A DNA stretch of 21,903 bases from Deltaproteobacteria bacterium. Lineage in GTDB: Bacteria; Desulfobacterota; Dissulfuribacteria; Dissulfuribacterales; S140-46. The notes below the pieces were generated by a model. That model was given only the letters and a program-made list of their open reading frames with translations. It ran no database searches and was not told the origin of the DNA. Shown one piece after another: positions 7,244 through 15,344 of the stretch. How positions within the stretch are numbered: the first letter of the stretch is position 1; each line of letters opens with the position of its first letter. A program made the translations under genes and the position numbers. The DNA is taken from assembly GCA_015491585.1 (NCBI GenBank), contig WFVQ01000050.1:1-21903 (forward strand), given 5' to 3'.

Positions 7244-8634
7244 TGGAAGCCCCCTCTTTCCATAGCCGCCTTGTGATGGGAGTCCTGGTCCTGGTGGCCA
7301 CGACCACCGCCACCCTGGGCCTCATAAGCGCCAGGATGAGCGAACGGTTTCTGATGGAGAGGTTCCAGCAGAGGATGGAGTTTCTTGCGAGATACCTCGC
7401 TCTCAATGCCGAGGTGGGGTTGCTGCTCTCCGACCAGGAGGGCCTGGGCAGGCTTGCTGGCAACCTCCTGTCGGAGCCGGACGTGGTCAAGGTGACCATC
7501 GAGGACGTAAAGGGGAGGCCCATAGTCTCCGTTGGAGACGGGGGAGGGGGCTTGATGGAGGTATCCTCGCCGGTGGTGCTGCACCGCCAGGAAGAAGAGG
7601 AGGTCTTTCTAAATTCCAAGGAGGGCGAGGGGGTGCTGGGATATGTGCGGCTATATTACTCCACTGCCGGGATAGAAGGGTTGACCCACAGGGTCTATGT
7701 AAACTTCCTCATAACCGCGGTGCTGCTCAGTCTGGTCGCGGCCGCCTCGTTCACGGTGTTTGCGCGGCGTCTCACCAGCCCGCTAAAGGAGCTTGCAAGG
7801 GCGGCGGCGTCTGTGGCAGGCGGCGATTTCGGCATCCGGGTCCAGGGAGGATTCCTGCCAGAGACCAGAGAGCTGGCCAAGGCCTTCAACCACATGACCA
7901 CCGCCATAGCAGAGGGGCGGAGGAGGCTGGAGGAGACCTATCAGGACCTTATGGAACAGCGGTCGATGGCGGAGATGGGGCGCTTCGCCATGTCGGTTGC
8001 CCACGAGATCAAGAATCCCCTCGGAATAATAAGGGGATCGTTGGAGATACTGAAGAAGCGGGACGTGGAGCCCTCGACCAGGGAGACCATGATCCATTAC
8101 GTGGAAGAGGAGATCGACCGTCTCAACCGCCTGATCCACAATTTTCTCGATTTCTCCAGGCCAAAGAGGCCGGAGTTCACCGAGGTTGACGTGAACTCCC
8201 TGCTCTGCGGCCTCCTGGACAAGCTTGACCTGGAATGGTGCGGCAAGGATGTGCGGATATTGCGAAGGCTCTCGGATGGAGAGCTGTGGGTCCGGGCGGA
8301 CCGGGATCTACTCACCCAGGCGTTTCTGAACGTGGTCAAGAATGCATGTGAGGCGGTTGAACCCGGGGGAAAGGTGATGGTGGAGAGCTTCCTGGAGGAT
8401 GACAACGTGGTGGTGAGGATCACAGACGATGGGCCGGGCATGGACGAGGAGGTCATGGCCAGGGCCTTCGAGCCCTTTTTCACCAGCAAGGCGTCTGGTA
8501 CGGGCCTGGGGCTGGCGATGGTGAGGCGGACCATATCCCAGCACAGGGGTCATGTCTCCCTTCAACGCGTCCAGGAAGGCGGCATGCGGTGCACAATAAT
8601 ACTCGAACAGATTGACCGATCGGAGGGTGAATAG
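7243..8634 (+). CDS. Membrane-bound sensor histidine kinase
   Basis: The 463-residue protein begins at GTG 7243, sharing a base with the previous stop. Architecture: membrane helix 1 at about 10-30, a roughly 120-residue periplasmic sensor (31-150), helix 2 at about 152-174, a HAMP linker (about 175-228) and a HisKA domain with the phospho-acceptor His254 in SVAHEIKNPLG. The HATPase domain carries the N box (NVVKNACEAV, 363-372), G1 box (DDGPGMD, 395-401), F box (FEPFFTSK, 409-416) and G2 box (GTGLGLAMV, 419-427). The sensor has the pattern NAEVGLLLSDQEGL followed by SEPDVVKVTIED, like CHASE8-type extracytoplasmic domains. It should phosphorylate the regulator encoded 3 bp downstream. The neighbouring binding protein may present its ligand to the sensor (inference). 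Confidence 0.95.
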   Translation: MEAPSFHSRLVMGVLVLVATTTATLGLISARMSERFLMERFQQRMEFLARYLALNAEVGLLLSDQEGLGRLAGNLLSEPDVVKVTIEDVKGRPIVSVGDGGGGLMEVSSPVVLHRQEEEEVFLNSKEGEGVLGYVRLYYSTAGIEGLTHRVYVNFLITAVLLSLVAAASFTVFARRLTSPLKELARAAASVAGGDFGIRVQGGFLPETRELAKAFNHMTTAIAEGRRRLEETYQDLMEQRSMAEMGRFAMSVAHEIKNPLGIIRGSLEILKKRDVEPSTRETMIHYVEEEIDRLNRLIHNFLDFSRPKRPEFTEVDVNSLLCGLLDKLDLEWCGKDVRILRRLSDGELWVRADRDLLTQAFLNVVKNACEAVEPGGKVMVESFLEDDNVVVRITDDGPGMDEEVMARAFEPFFTSKASGTGLGLAMVRRTISQHRGHVSLQRVQEGGMRCTIILEQIDRSEGE

Positions 8635-8637
8635 CTC

Positions 8638-9981
8638 ATGGCGTCTATTCTGGTGGTGGATGACGAGGTGAAGATGCGCCATATTTTGAAGATAATGCTG
8701 GAGATGCAGGGCCATTCCGTTGAGGAGGCATCAAACGGGGCTGAGGCCCTGGAGAGGATCGAGGAGTTGCCCCTGGATCTGGTCATAGCAGACATAAGGA
8801 TGCCGGAGATGGACGGCATAGAGCTCTTGAGGCGCATACAGGCCATGGATATTCCCCTGCCGGTGGTTTTCATAACCGCCTTCGCCACCATAGAGTCGGC
8901 TGTAGAGGCAATGAGGCATGGGGCGGCCGATTATCTCACCAAGCCTTTTGAGGAGCAGAGACTGATACTCACGGTCCAGCGGGTGCTTGGAGTATCCAAG
9001 ATAATGAAAGAGAACCGGGAGCTCAGGGAGCAGCTCACCAGGATCTCCAAGGACGGCGAGATCGTGTGCGCCTCCGGTGCCATGCGCCGCGTCCTGGACT
9101 TGGCTGGGCGGGTGGCGCGGAAGAGTGGCACCACGGTTCTGATTACCGGCGAATCCGGTACAGGCAAAGAGGTGATAGCGAAGTATATTCACGACAACAG
9201 CCCCCGTTGTGGTCACCGCTTCGTGGCGGTAAACTGCGCCGCTATGGCGCCGAACCTGGTGGAAAGCATACTCTTCGGCCACGAGAAGGGGGCGTTCACC
9301 GGGGCTGACAGGAGGAAGGAAGGGGTATTCGAGTACGCCTCGGGCGGAACGCTGTTCCTGGACGAGATCGGCGATCTGCCCCTGGAGATCCAGGCCAAGC
9401 TCCTCAGGGCGCTTCAGGAGAGGGCGATACAGCGGGTGGGCGGCAACGCCACCATATCGGTGGATGTAAGGGTGCTATGCGCCACCAACAGGGATATAGA
9501 GGAACTGGTTGAAAAGGGGGAGTTCCGTTCCGACCTCTATTACCGTATAAATGTCTTTCCCATTCACATCCCGCCGCTCAGGGAACGGAAGGAGGACATC
9601 ATCCCTCTGGCAGAGCACTTTGTCAGGCGTTTCAGGGAGAGGGAGGAGAGTGGCGAGCTGTTCACCCAAGGGGCCAAGCGGGTTCTCCTCGACCATGCCT
9701 GGCCAGGGAATGTGCGTGAGTTGGCCAATGCAGTGGAGCGGGCGGTGATCTTGGCTGGAGACGAGGTGATAACCGCGGAGCACTTTTCCTTTTTGAAGCC
9801 CCATGCCGTGGAAGGTACGGAGTGGCGGCTGCCTCCAGATGGCCTCTCCCTGGAGGAGCTGGAGAAGAATCTCATAAGGCAGGCGCTGGAAATGACCAAT
9901 CACAACCAGAGCGCAGCGGCCAGGCTGCTGCGCCTCACCAGGTCCAAGTTCAGGACCCGGCTCAAGCAGCTCGAGGAGTAG
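8638..9981 (+). CDS. Sigma-54-dependent response regulator, NtrC type
   Basis: The 447-residue regulator has three domains. The receiver (1-120) has D8, D9, phospho-acceptor D52 and K102 (YLTKPF). The AAA+ sigma-54 activator domain (about 142-380) has Walker A GESGTGKE (171-178), the sigma-54-contacting GAFTGA loop (218-223) and Walker B TLFLDEIG (238-245), plus the SDLYYRINVF and PLRERKEDI motifs. A Fis-type helix-turn-helix ends the protein (about 403-447, QSAAARLLRLTRSKFRTRLK). A GGAGGG ribosome binding site precedes ATG 8638, 3 bp after the kinase stop. It should activate sigma-54 promoters on phosphorylation; an obvious target is the TonB receptor gene 6 bp downstream or the operon itself. 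I found no convincing -24/-12 sequence within the window. Confidence 0.97.
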   Translation: MASILVVDDEVKMRHILKIMLEMQGHSVEEASNGAEALERIEELPLDLVIADIRMPEMDGIELLRRIQAMDIPLPVVFITAFATIESAVEAMRHGAADYLTKPFEEQRLILTVQRVLGVSKIMKENRELREQLTRISKDGEIVCASGAMRRVLDLAGRVARKSGTTVLITGESGTGKEVIAKYIHDNSPRCGHRFVAVNCAAMAPNLVESILFGHEKGAFTGADRRKEGVFEYASGGTLFLDEIGDLPLEIQAKLLRALQERAIQRVGGNATISVDVRVLCATNRDIEELVEKGEFRSDLYYRINVFPIHIPPLRERKEDIIPLAEHFVRRFREREESGELFTQGAKRVLLDHAWPGNVRELANAVERAVILAGDEVITAEHFSFLKPHAVEGTEWRLPPDGLSLEELEKNLIRQALEMTNHNQSAAARLLRLTRSKFRTRLKQLEE

Positions 9982-9987
9982 CGGGCG

Positions 9988-12051
9988 GTGGTGTATCTTA
10001 GGTCGCTTTTACAACGGACGTCGGGATGGTGGCTGCCGCGTGTCGTGGCCGCGGCCTTTCTCTTTGCCAGCTGGTCCCTGGTGCCCGTTTGTGCTGTTGC
10101 GCTTGCCGACACGGCGGCGTTCTTCGTGGGTGAAGATGAACCCATGGTCACCATCGCCTCACGGAGGCTGGAGTCGGCGCGGACCGCTCCGGCCATTGCC
10201 ACGGTCATAACCGGCGAGCGGCTCAGGGAGCTGGGGATACGCACCGTGGCTGAGGCCCTGGCTCTGGTGCCCGGTTTCCATATGGCCCAGCGGGAGTGGG
10301 GTAGCCAGCCTTATGTGCGAGGTATCTCCGAGGGGATGCTGCTCCTCTATGACACCGTGCCTTTGAACGCCGAGAACAGCAAGAACATCCACCCCTTGGA
10401 CGAGGATCTCTCCCTGGACAACGTGGAGCGCATCGAGGTGGTGCGGGGGCCGGGTTCGGTCCTGTGGGGCGCCGATGCCTTTGCCGCCATAGTGAACATC
10501 GTGCCCAAGGCGGGGAGTAGGCACCGGGGATGGAGGGTCAGCAGCAGGGCCGGCGGCCCCTGGGGAGAGCAGCAGGCCTCGCTGGGATGGGGAGAGGACA
10601 CGGGAATCTGGAACATCTACCTGGGGCTGTCTGCCTCCAGGACTGGGACCTGGGAGGACTCTTACAACGTGGTCCGCTTCGGAGGAGGCGGCGACGATCC
10701 GGTTCCGCCCGAGGAGCGCTTAGGTAGCGAGCACCTGGACGATTCCTCCTACCTGGATGCGGTAGTCAACTTCTCGTGGCAGGACTGGCTGCGCATCTCG
10801 GGCCGCTGGTCCGAGAACAGGCGCCGCTATGTCCTTTCCGAGACCGATGACTCCCTGAGCTGGTCCGGAGAGAGGGAGGCGCCGTTCAGGTTCCTGAGGA
10901 TGCAGTTGAAGAAGCGGATGGAGGGTTCTCAGCTCCGCCTGAACACCTACTACAATGAACTGGACATGGACGAGCAGGAGATAGACATCTCCCACTCCCA
11001 GAAAAGCAAGATCTACTACGGTGAGCTTCTATTGGACCTGGAGTTCAACAGGAACCAGGGATTGTTGACGCTTGGCGCATCTTACAAGCATACCAGGACC
11101 ACGGGGGCGGTGGTATCCAAGGGGTTCCTGCCCGATTTCCTTCAGCCCGACAACACCCTGTTCATACCCCACATAACCCAGGAGAACATCGACTCATCCC
11201 TCTGGTCGCTGTTCACGCAGGTGCGCCACAAGATCGGCCGCTTCGACGCATGGGCCGGGATCAGGCTGGACGACCACGACCAGTACAGCGCCACCTTGAC
11301 CCACAACGTGGGCATTGGCTGGCACTATTCCAGCGCCCTGCTTTGCAAGTTCATCTACGGTTCCGCCTTCCGGACGCCATACAACCAGCAACTGGTCGGC
11401 ACCTCCGACCTGGACCCTGAGATGGTACAGAACCTCTCTTTTAATCTGTTGTGGAGCCCCAGCCATCGCCTATCCGCGGATTTGACGCTGTTCTGGAACA
11501 AGCTGAGGCGGCATACGCTCGAGGACCCCTATGGCGGCCTGTCCAAGGCGGGAAGCGAAGACATATACGGCATGGAGGCCGAGATATCCGCACAGCTCAC
11601 CCGTTCTCTGGGCCTCTCCTTTCAGGCCGCTGCCTTTTCACAGTACGGCGACCGGGAACGGTACAAGGTGCTGGACTTCGTCATCATAAGGCCGGACGGG
11701 ACCATGATCCCCCACTACAACTCCTGGTCCACCCCGTTCGACACCGGTCCGGCCAACGTCATGAGCGCGGAGCTGCGGTACACACCGTGGGAGAAGGGGC
11801 GGTTGACCCTCAAGGGCAGGTACGAGTCGGCCTATTCCGTCTATTTCGGCCAGGGCGAAGAGAAGGCCTCCTATCCCCCTCTCTGGCTCGTGGACGCCGC
11901 ATTCACCCAGAGCGGAGTGATACTTCCCGGCCTGGACATACAGGTCAGCGTGAAGAACCTCTTCGACAGGAGATACAAGGTCCCTGGGACCTACTCGTCC
12001 ATCAAGGGCACACCATTCTCTCTGTTCGTGACCGTGAGTTACACCTTCTGA
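9988..12051 (+). CDS. TonB-dependent outer-membrane receptor
   Basis: A 687-residue beta-barrel receptor with a long signal peptide (1-40, probable cleavage after ALA). A TonB-box-like segment, EPMVTIASRR (51-60), is followed by a plug domain (about 62-180) that includes LDNVERIEVVRGPGSVLWGADAFAAIVNIVPK in pattern. The rest is a barrel of alternating aromatic beta strands ending in the canonical KNLFDRRY and a terminal Phe (TVSYTF), the signal for barrel insertion. Such receptors import scarce ligands (siderophores, cobalamin, metal chelates, some sugars) using ExbBD-TonB energy; none of those genes is in the window. The start GTG 9988 follows GAGGAG. It lies 6 bp after the sigma-54 regulator, suggesting ligand-controlled expression. 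The substrate cannot be read from sequence. Confidence 0.96.
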   Translation: MVYLRSLLQRTSGWWLPRVVAAAFLFASWSLVPVCAVALADTAAFFVGEDEPMVTIASRRLESARTAPAIATVITGERLRELGIRTVAEALALVPGFHMAQREWGSQPYVRGISEGMLLLYDTVPLNAENSKNIHPLDEDLSLDNVERIEVVRGPGSVLWGADAFAAIVNIVPKAGSRHRGWRVSSRAGGPWGEQQASLGWGEDTGIWNIYLGLSASRTGTWEDSYNVVRFGGGGDDPVPPEERLGSEHLDDSSYLDAVVNFSWQDWLRISGRWSENRRRYVLSETDDSLSWSGEREAPFRFLRMQLKKRMEGSQLRLNTYYNELDMDEQEIDISHSQKSKIYYGELLLDLEFNRNQGLLTLGASYKHTRTTGAVVSKGFLPDFLQPDNTLFIPHITQENIDSSLWSLFTQVRHKIGRFDAWAGIRLDDHDQYSATLTHNVGIGWHYSSALLCKFIYGSAFRTPYNQQLVGTSDLDPEMVQNLSFNLLWSPSHRLSADLTLFWNKLRRHTLEDPYGGLSKAGSEDIYGMEAEISAQLTRSLGLSFQAAAFSQYGDRERYKVLDFVIIRPDGTMIPHYNSWSTPFDTGPANVMSAELRYTPWEKGRLTLKGRYESAYSVYFGQGEEKASYPPLWLVDAAFTQSGVILPGLDIQVSVKNLFDRRYKVPGTYSSIKGTPFSLFVTVSYTF

Positions 12052-12063
12052 TCCAGAGGGGAC

Positions 12064-12513
12064 TTAGAAGTCCACTATCTTGGCCATCCTGGTCTGCTCT
12101 TTGCCCAGGGACATGGCCTTGCTCAGGTCCGCGGAGGCGCTCTCCTCGTCGCCCATCTTTTCGAAGACTTGGCCCCGGAGCAAATATGATGGGGCATGGG
12201 TCGGGTCGAGGTCGATGGCCTTGGAGAGGCTCTCCACCGCCTCGTCGAGCAGCTCCTGCTGCAGCAGGATCGCCCCCTTGTGGTAGTGGAAGCGGGCGTT
12301 GGAGGGATCGCATGAGATGGCCTTGTCTATGTCTTGGATGGCGCCCTCCTTGTCGCCGATTCTGAGCTTGGCGACAGCGCGCGCCTGGTAGGCCTTACCG
12401 CATGACGGATCGGCCTCTATGACCCTGGTGAAGGTCTCGATGGATGCCTCGAACTCCTCTTCCATGAACTGGAATTGCCCGTCTATGAATATCTCTTCTA
12501 TCTCAGGTTTCAT
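12064..12513 (-). CDS. Small TPR-repeat protein
   Basis: The 149-residue protein consists almost wholly of tetratricopeptide repeats. Three clear 34-residue units lie at about 39-72, 73-106 and 107-138, with the P in DP at the end of each helix B (EADPS, SCDPS, DLDPT), and a weaker one covers 5-38. It has no signal peptide or membrane segment, so it is probably a cytoplasmic scaffold. The start ATG 12513 is chosen because AGGAG (12521-12525, - strand) is well spaced. A longer reading to 12558 would place its first codons in an untranslated hairpin. It converges on the TonB receptor gene with a 12-bp gap and has its own promoter. The partner protein is unknown. Confidence 0.88.
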   Translation of the reverse strand: MKPEIEEIFIDGQFQFMEEEFEASIETFTRVIEADPSCGKAYQARAVAKLRIGDKEGAIQDIDKAISCDPSNARFHYHKGAILLQQELLDEAVESLSKAIDLDPTHAPSYLLRGQVFEKMGDEESASADLSKAMSLGKEQTRMAKIVDF

Positions 12514-12538
12514 ATCACCGCTCCTAAGTGTTGTTGGT

Positions 12539-12554
12539 CCGCTGGCTACAGCGG
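12539..12554 (-). promoter_or_regulatory. 5' hairpin of the TPR mRNA
   Basis: On the - strand CCGCTG-TAGC-CAGCGG forms a 6-bp stem with a 4-base loop. It begins about where transcription from the adjacent promoter (-10 at 12562-12567) should start, so the mRNA may begin with this hairpin, a structure known to protect mRNAs from 5'-end-dependent decay. Confidence 0.35.
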
Positions 12555-12561
12555 TCAAGGC

Positions 12562-12589
12562 AAGATATATCCCAGTCCTGGAGAGTCAA
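12562..12589 (-). promoter_or_regulatory. Sigma-70-like promoter for the TPR gene
   Basis: On the - strand the -35 is TTGACT (12589-12584) and the -10 is TATCTT (12567-12562), separated by 16 bp. The predicted start near 12555 gives a leader of about 40 bases before ATG 12513. It lies just downstream of the ppaC terminator hairpin region, on the opposite side from the ppaC coding end. Confidence 0.5.
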
Positions 12590-12596
12590 GGACGTG

Positions 12597-12628
12597 GTAA
12601 TAAAAAGGCCGGGGGACCCCCCGGCCTT
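12597..12628 (-). terminator. Rho-independent terminator of ppaC
   Basis: On the - strand AAGGCCGGGG (12628-12619) pairs with CCCCGGCCTT (12614-12605) around a 4-base GGTC loop, followed by a T-rich tail (TTTTTATTA, running to about 12597). It lies 23 bases after the ppaC stop codon. Because the arms begin with AA and end with TT, the hairpin is symmetrical, but only the - strand exit carries the longer T run. Confidence 0.9.
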
Positions 12629-12650
12629 AAAGATACCAGAATGCCGCTTC

Positions 12651-13574
12651 TTAGCCGGCGAAGGCCTTTTCCAGCGGTGGAACCATCTGCTTCTTGCGGC
12701 TCATGACGCCAGGAAGCCAGACAGACTTGCCCTCGAGCTTCTTGCCGAAGGCCTTCTCCACCACAGAGGGATCGTCGGTTACGGCCAGGAGCTCGGTGCC
12801 CTCCTTCATGATGTCGGTGAGCATGAGGAAGACGCTGTGACGTCCGTCGGCCTTGACCTTCTCGAGCTCGGCATAGAGGTCGTCCTTGATTTTTTCCACG
12901 AGGTCCAGGGATACCAGCTCGAGCTGTCCGATGCCCACGTTCTTGCCGCTCATGTTGAAGTCCTTGTAGTCGCGGAAGACCAGGTCCTTGGGGGCTACGC
13001 CATCCACGGCGCTCTTGGCCTTGGCCATCTCCATACCCCACTCCATCATGTCGGCTACGCCGGCTATCTTGGCCAGGGCCTCTGCGGCCGCCTTGTCTGC
13101 GTCGGTGCAGGTGGCAGACTTGAAGAGGACTGTGTCGCTGAGGATGGCAGACAGCATGAGGCCAGCCACGTTCGCCGGGATCTCCTTCTTGTAGACGTCC
13201 TTGTAGAGGGTGTAGAGGACGGTCCCGGTGCACCCCACAGGCATGGCGCAGAAGAGTATGGGGTTGGGCGTGGTGATGTCGCCGATCTTGTGGTGATCCA
13301 CCACCGCCAGAAGCTCGCCCTTGTCCCAGTTGTCGGGTGCCTGCTTGATGTCGCTGTGGTCCACCAGCATGTACTGGTCGCCGGAGACGTCGGTCTTCAG
13401 TTCGGGTTCAGCGAAACCGAACTTTTCGAGGACCACCTTGGTTTCGGGATTGAGGTCTCCCTGGCGGCAGGGAACCGCATCCACGCCGAGCATCTTCTGC
13501 AGCTCGGCAAAGGCAATCGCAGCGGTGACTGAATCAGTGTCGGGGCTCTTGTGCCCCAGTACGTAAACTGCCAT
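12651..13574 (-). CDS. ppaC: Manganese/cobalt-dependent (family II) inorganic pyrophosphatase
   Basis: PpaC hydrolyses pyrophosphate to two phosphates in the cytoplasm and pulls biosynthetic and sulfate-activation reactions forward. The 307-residue length is that of the short, CBS-free family II enzyme. DHH-superfamily metal ligands are visible: H8, D12 and D14 in GHKSPDTDS, D72 in VDHSD, D93-H94-H95 in VVDHHKIGD, and D147 in ILSDTV. The C-terminal DHHA2 substrate motif SRKKQ is at 292-296. The start ATG 13574 is preceded by a strong AGGAGGA ribosome binding site. It is transcribed alone, with its own terminator. Several sulfate-reducing deltaproteobacteria use family II enzymes, which fits the proposed host, but no sulfur gene is present here to confirm it. 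Confidence 0.96.
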   Translation of the reverse strand: MAVYVLGHKSPDTDSVTAAIAFAELQKMLGVDAVPCRQGDLNPETKVVLEKFGFAEPELKTDVSGDQYMLVDHSDIKQAPDNWDKGELLAVVDHHKIGDITTPNPILFCAMPVGCTGTVLYTLYKDVYKKEIPANVAGLMLSAILSDTVLFKSATCTDADKAAAEALAKIAGVADMMEWGMEMAKAKSAVDGVAPKDLVFRDYKDFNMSGKNVGIGQLELVSLDLVEKIKDDLYAELEKVKADGRHSVFLMLTDIMKEGTELLAVTDDPSVVEKAFGKKLEGKSVWLPGVMSRKKQMVPPLEKAFAG

Positions 13575-13611
13575 GGGCTGTCTCCTCCTTGTGATTTTTT
13601 TCTTTGTGAAG

Positions 13612-13686
13612 GGCCATTCAGTGTCGCGGGGGAATGGCCTCTCCTGCCCGCCCTGTAAAAGCGGGATTCAGGTAAAACGGAATCCC
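13612..13686 (-). promoter_or_regulatory. Two hairpins between fapA and ppaC (ppaC leader or fapA terminator)
   Basis: The 246-bp gap 13575-13820 contains two perfect inverted repeats. GGCCATTC (13612-13619) pairs with GAATGGCC (13632-13639). GGGATTC (13663-13669) pairs with GAATCCC (13680-13686) and, read on the - strand, is followed by CTTTT. The second could be a weak terminator for fapA. If transcription starts upstream (a TTGGCA-like -35 at 13731-13726 with a poor -10 at 13708-13703), both hairpins are in the ppaC leader. I cannot decide between these readings. Nothing else is seen in the gap. Confidence 0.3.
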
Positions 13687-13820
13687 CGTTTCGGACATAT
13701 TTCATGTATCACAAAGCGCTATATTTGCCAAGAATTTTTCTCTGGAAAATGGCGCAGAGGAAGAGGGACGGCACTTTATGAACTGCCGCTCATCGAGTGC
13801 GGCACAGGATGTGGTAAGGT

Positions 13821-15215
13821 TCACTCCTGCTTCAGCCTGGATATGGCTATTGAACCAGAGTGGAAGTGGAACTTCACTCCATGCATCTCCTCCTTGACTA
13901 CGAAGGAGGCTCCTGCAATGGAGATAGTGACGTTGGGATAGGCGGCTTCCAGTGCCGAGACGTACGAGCATTCCATTTGTCCCAGTTGGGCCTCCAGCTT
14001 TTCTATGAACTGCCGCTTCTGTTTCAACATCACGTCTATGCTCTGCCAGGCGAGTTTCAGCTTTTTCCGTATAGCCCCCTTTTTTTTGTCAAGCCCCCCT
14101 TTTTTTGCAGCCAGCGCCATCTTTAAGAGGAGGTCTCCAACCTGTTTCTGTTTCTCGGTCAGCTCCTCTATCTCTTTGGTGGCGGTTTCGTGCAGCTTGA
14201 GGATCTCCGGGTCGTAGCCGGCGGCTATCTCGGTCTGGACGTAGGCAGTGCTGCCAAGGATCTTTGCCACGAGGGAACGGCCCAAGGTTATCTTGCCTCC
14301 TGCTATGGTCCCTTTCCCATCGGTGACGCCGACGTGTCCCCCAACGTCACATTTGGCGTCGAGGAGATAGTCTTCCACCTCCATGTCGCCCCGCACCTGC
14401 ACGGTGGCATATTCTATTGCATTACATCTCAAGTCTCCCCCTACCTCTATTTTTGTTAGATTGGAACGGATGATGCCGTGGACCTTCAGGTTGCCGTCTG
14501 CCTTGATATACGCTTCGTCCTCGACATCTCCTTCTATCTCAAGGTCGTGTTCTACCCTGACCGAAAAGCCGGGATTTACGGAGCCTCTTATGGTCAAAAG
14601 GCGTCCCCAGAAGGTGACATTGCCGGTGGACCAGTCCACAGATCCATCTATAGTGTACTGATCCAGTACTGAAATCTTTCCTTCTTCGTCAACTGACAAT
14701 TTGCCCGAGTGGACTGCCAACAGCTCGTTGCCGTCCGGGCTGATTTCGACTCCATCACCCAGTTTGAACGGGATCCAATTACCAGAGGCTGCCTCCACTT
14801 TCCTGCCGAAGACATCTTCGCCGTCGACCCCCGGGCTTGGTGGAAGCCGGCGCGCCACCACCTCCCCTTTGCGTACATTTATAATGGAGTTGGTCTCCCT
14901 CGGGTCGGTTATCCCCTTCTCTTCCAGCAGCTCCTGGGTCTCAGGGGAGCAGACCATCTCTATCCGGCCATCTTCGCCGTGTACGGGCTCCCTGCCCTTG
15001 GCGATGACTATTTTCTCCTCGGTCATCTCCGGACTGTCGAGTATGCCCGATACTATCCCGTTTTCCTCGAGGATCTTGTCAAGGTTTTCGAGCTTGGAGA
15101 AGTTGAGTATGAGGTCTTCTCCCTTGATGAAGGCCTCCATTCCATCCTGAGAGGCGAACAGACGGAGCTTGTCATCCAGAAGGGGGACGCCATCCTTGAA
15201 AAGTGCTTCGTTCAT
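13821..15215 (-). CDS. FapA-family polymer-forming protein (DUF342)
   Basis: This 464-residue protein belongs to the FapA/DUF342 family, cytoplasmic proteins with a bactofilin-like right-handed beta-helix, linked in some species to flagellar or polarity functions. An N-terminal domain (about 1-185) contains the family segment VARRLPPSPGVDGEDVFG. Residues about 189-331 form the beta-helix, rich in short repeats such as GSVNPGFSVRVEHDLEIEGDV and GDLRCNAIEYATVQVRGDM-like turns. Residues about 336-413 are a charged coiled coil. A C-terminal tail ends in a small beta region. ATG 15215 is preferred because GGGAG lies 7 bases upstream. A TTG at 15326 would add 37 residues but lacks a ribosome binding site and would run across the divergent promoters. 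No flagellar gene is nearby, so the job here is unknown. Confidence 0.85.
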   Translation of the reverse strand: MNEALFKDGVPLLDDKLRLFASQDGMEAFIKGEDLILNFSKLENLDKILEENGIVSGILDSPEMTEEKIVIAKGREPVHGEDGRIEMVCSPETQELLEEKGITDPRETNSIINVRKGEVVARRLPPSPGVDGEDVFGRKVEAASGNWIPFKLGDGVEISPDGNELLAVHSGKLSVDEEGKISVLDQYTIDGSVDWSTGNVTFWGRLLTIRGSVNPGFSVRVEHDLEIEGDVEDEAYIKADGNLKVHGIIRSNLTKIEVGGDLRCNAIEYATVQVRGDMEVEDYLLDAKCDVGGHVGVTDGKGTIAGGKITLGRSLVAKILGSTAYVQTEIAAGYDPEILKLHETATKEIEELTEKQKQVGDLLLKMALAAKKGGLDKKKGAIRKKLKLAWQSIDVMLKQKRQFIEKLEAQLGQMECSYVSALEAAYPNVTISIAGASFVVKEEMHGVKFHFHSGSIAISRLKQE

Positions 15216-15240
15216 CAAACGCTCCCGTATCCTCTTACCT

Positions 15241-15268
15241 CTTATATCGTCATCCCATCCGATGTCCA
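15241..15268 (-). promoter_or_regulatory. Sigma-70-like promoter for the fapA-like gene
   Basis: Read on the - strand: -35 TGGACA (15268-15263), 16-bp spacer, -10 TATAAG (15246-15241), each 5 of 6 matches to consensus. The predicted start near 15234 gives a short leader to ATG 15215 with the GGGAG ribosome binding site inside it. It supports the shorter fapA start. Confidence 0.5.
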
Positions 15269-15290
15269 GTAGAAAAAATCCGCTTTTACA

Positions 15291-15319
15291 TTGGTGGATC
15301 ACGCCGCTTAGGATATAGT
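15291..15319 (+). promoter_or_regulatory. Sigma-70-like promoter for the fsa-lytic transglycosylase pair
   Basis: TTGGTG (15291-15296), a 17-bp spacer and TATAGT (15314-15319) precede the aldolase ATG at 15345. The -10 is 5 of 6, the -35 only 3 of 6. It is back to back with the fapA promoter in the 129-bp divergent intergenic region. Confidence 0.4.
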
Positions 15320-15344
15320 TAAGCAAAAATCAGTGGAGGCAGCC

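Noticed and set aside
11451..12365. Open frame of about 304 codons overlapping the end of the TonB receptor gene
   Set aside because: Product is Arg/Gly/Pro-rich with no domain, lies out of frame within the receptor gene and opposite the TPR gene.
12528..13532. Long open frame (about 334 codons) on the + strand opposite ppaC
   Set aside because: It is fully antisense to a pyrophosphatase gene with all catalytic motifs, has no good ribosome binding site and its product has no recognisable domain. It reflects GC-rich codon bias.
15216..15326. 37-residue N-terminal extension of the FapA-like protein starting at TTG 15326
   Set aside because: No ribosome binding site precedes the TTG, the segment covers the divergent promoter region, and ATG 15215 has a well-spaced GGGAG.
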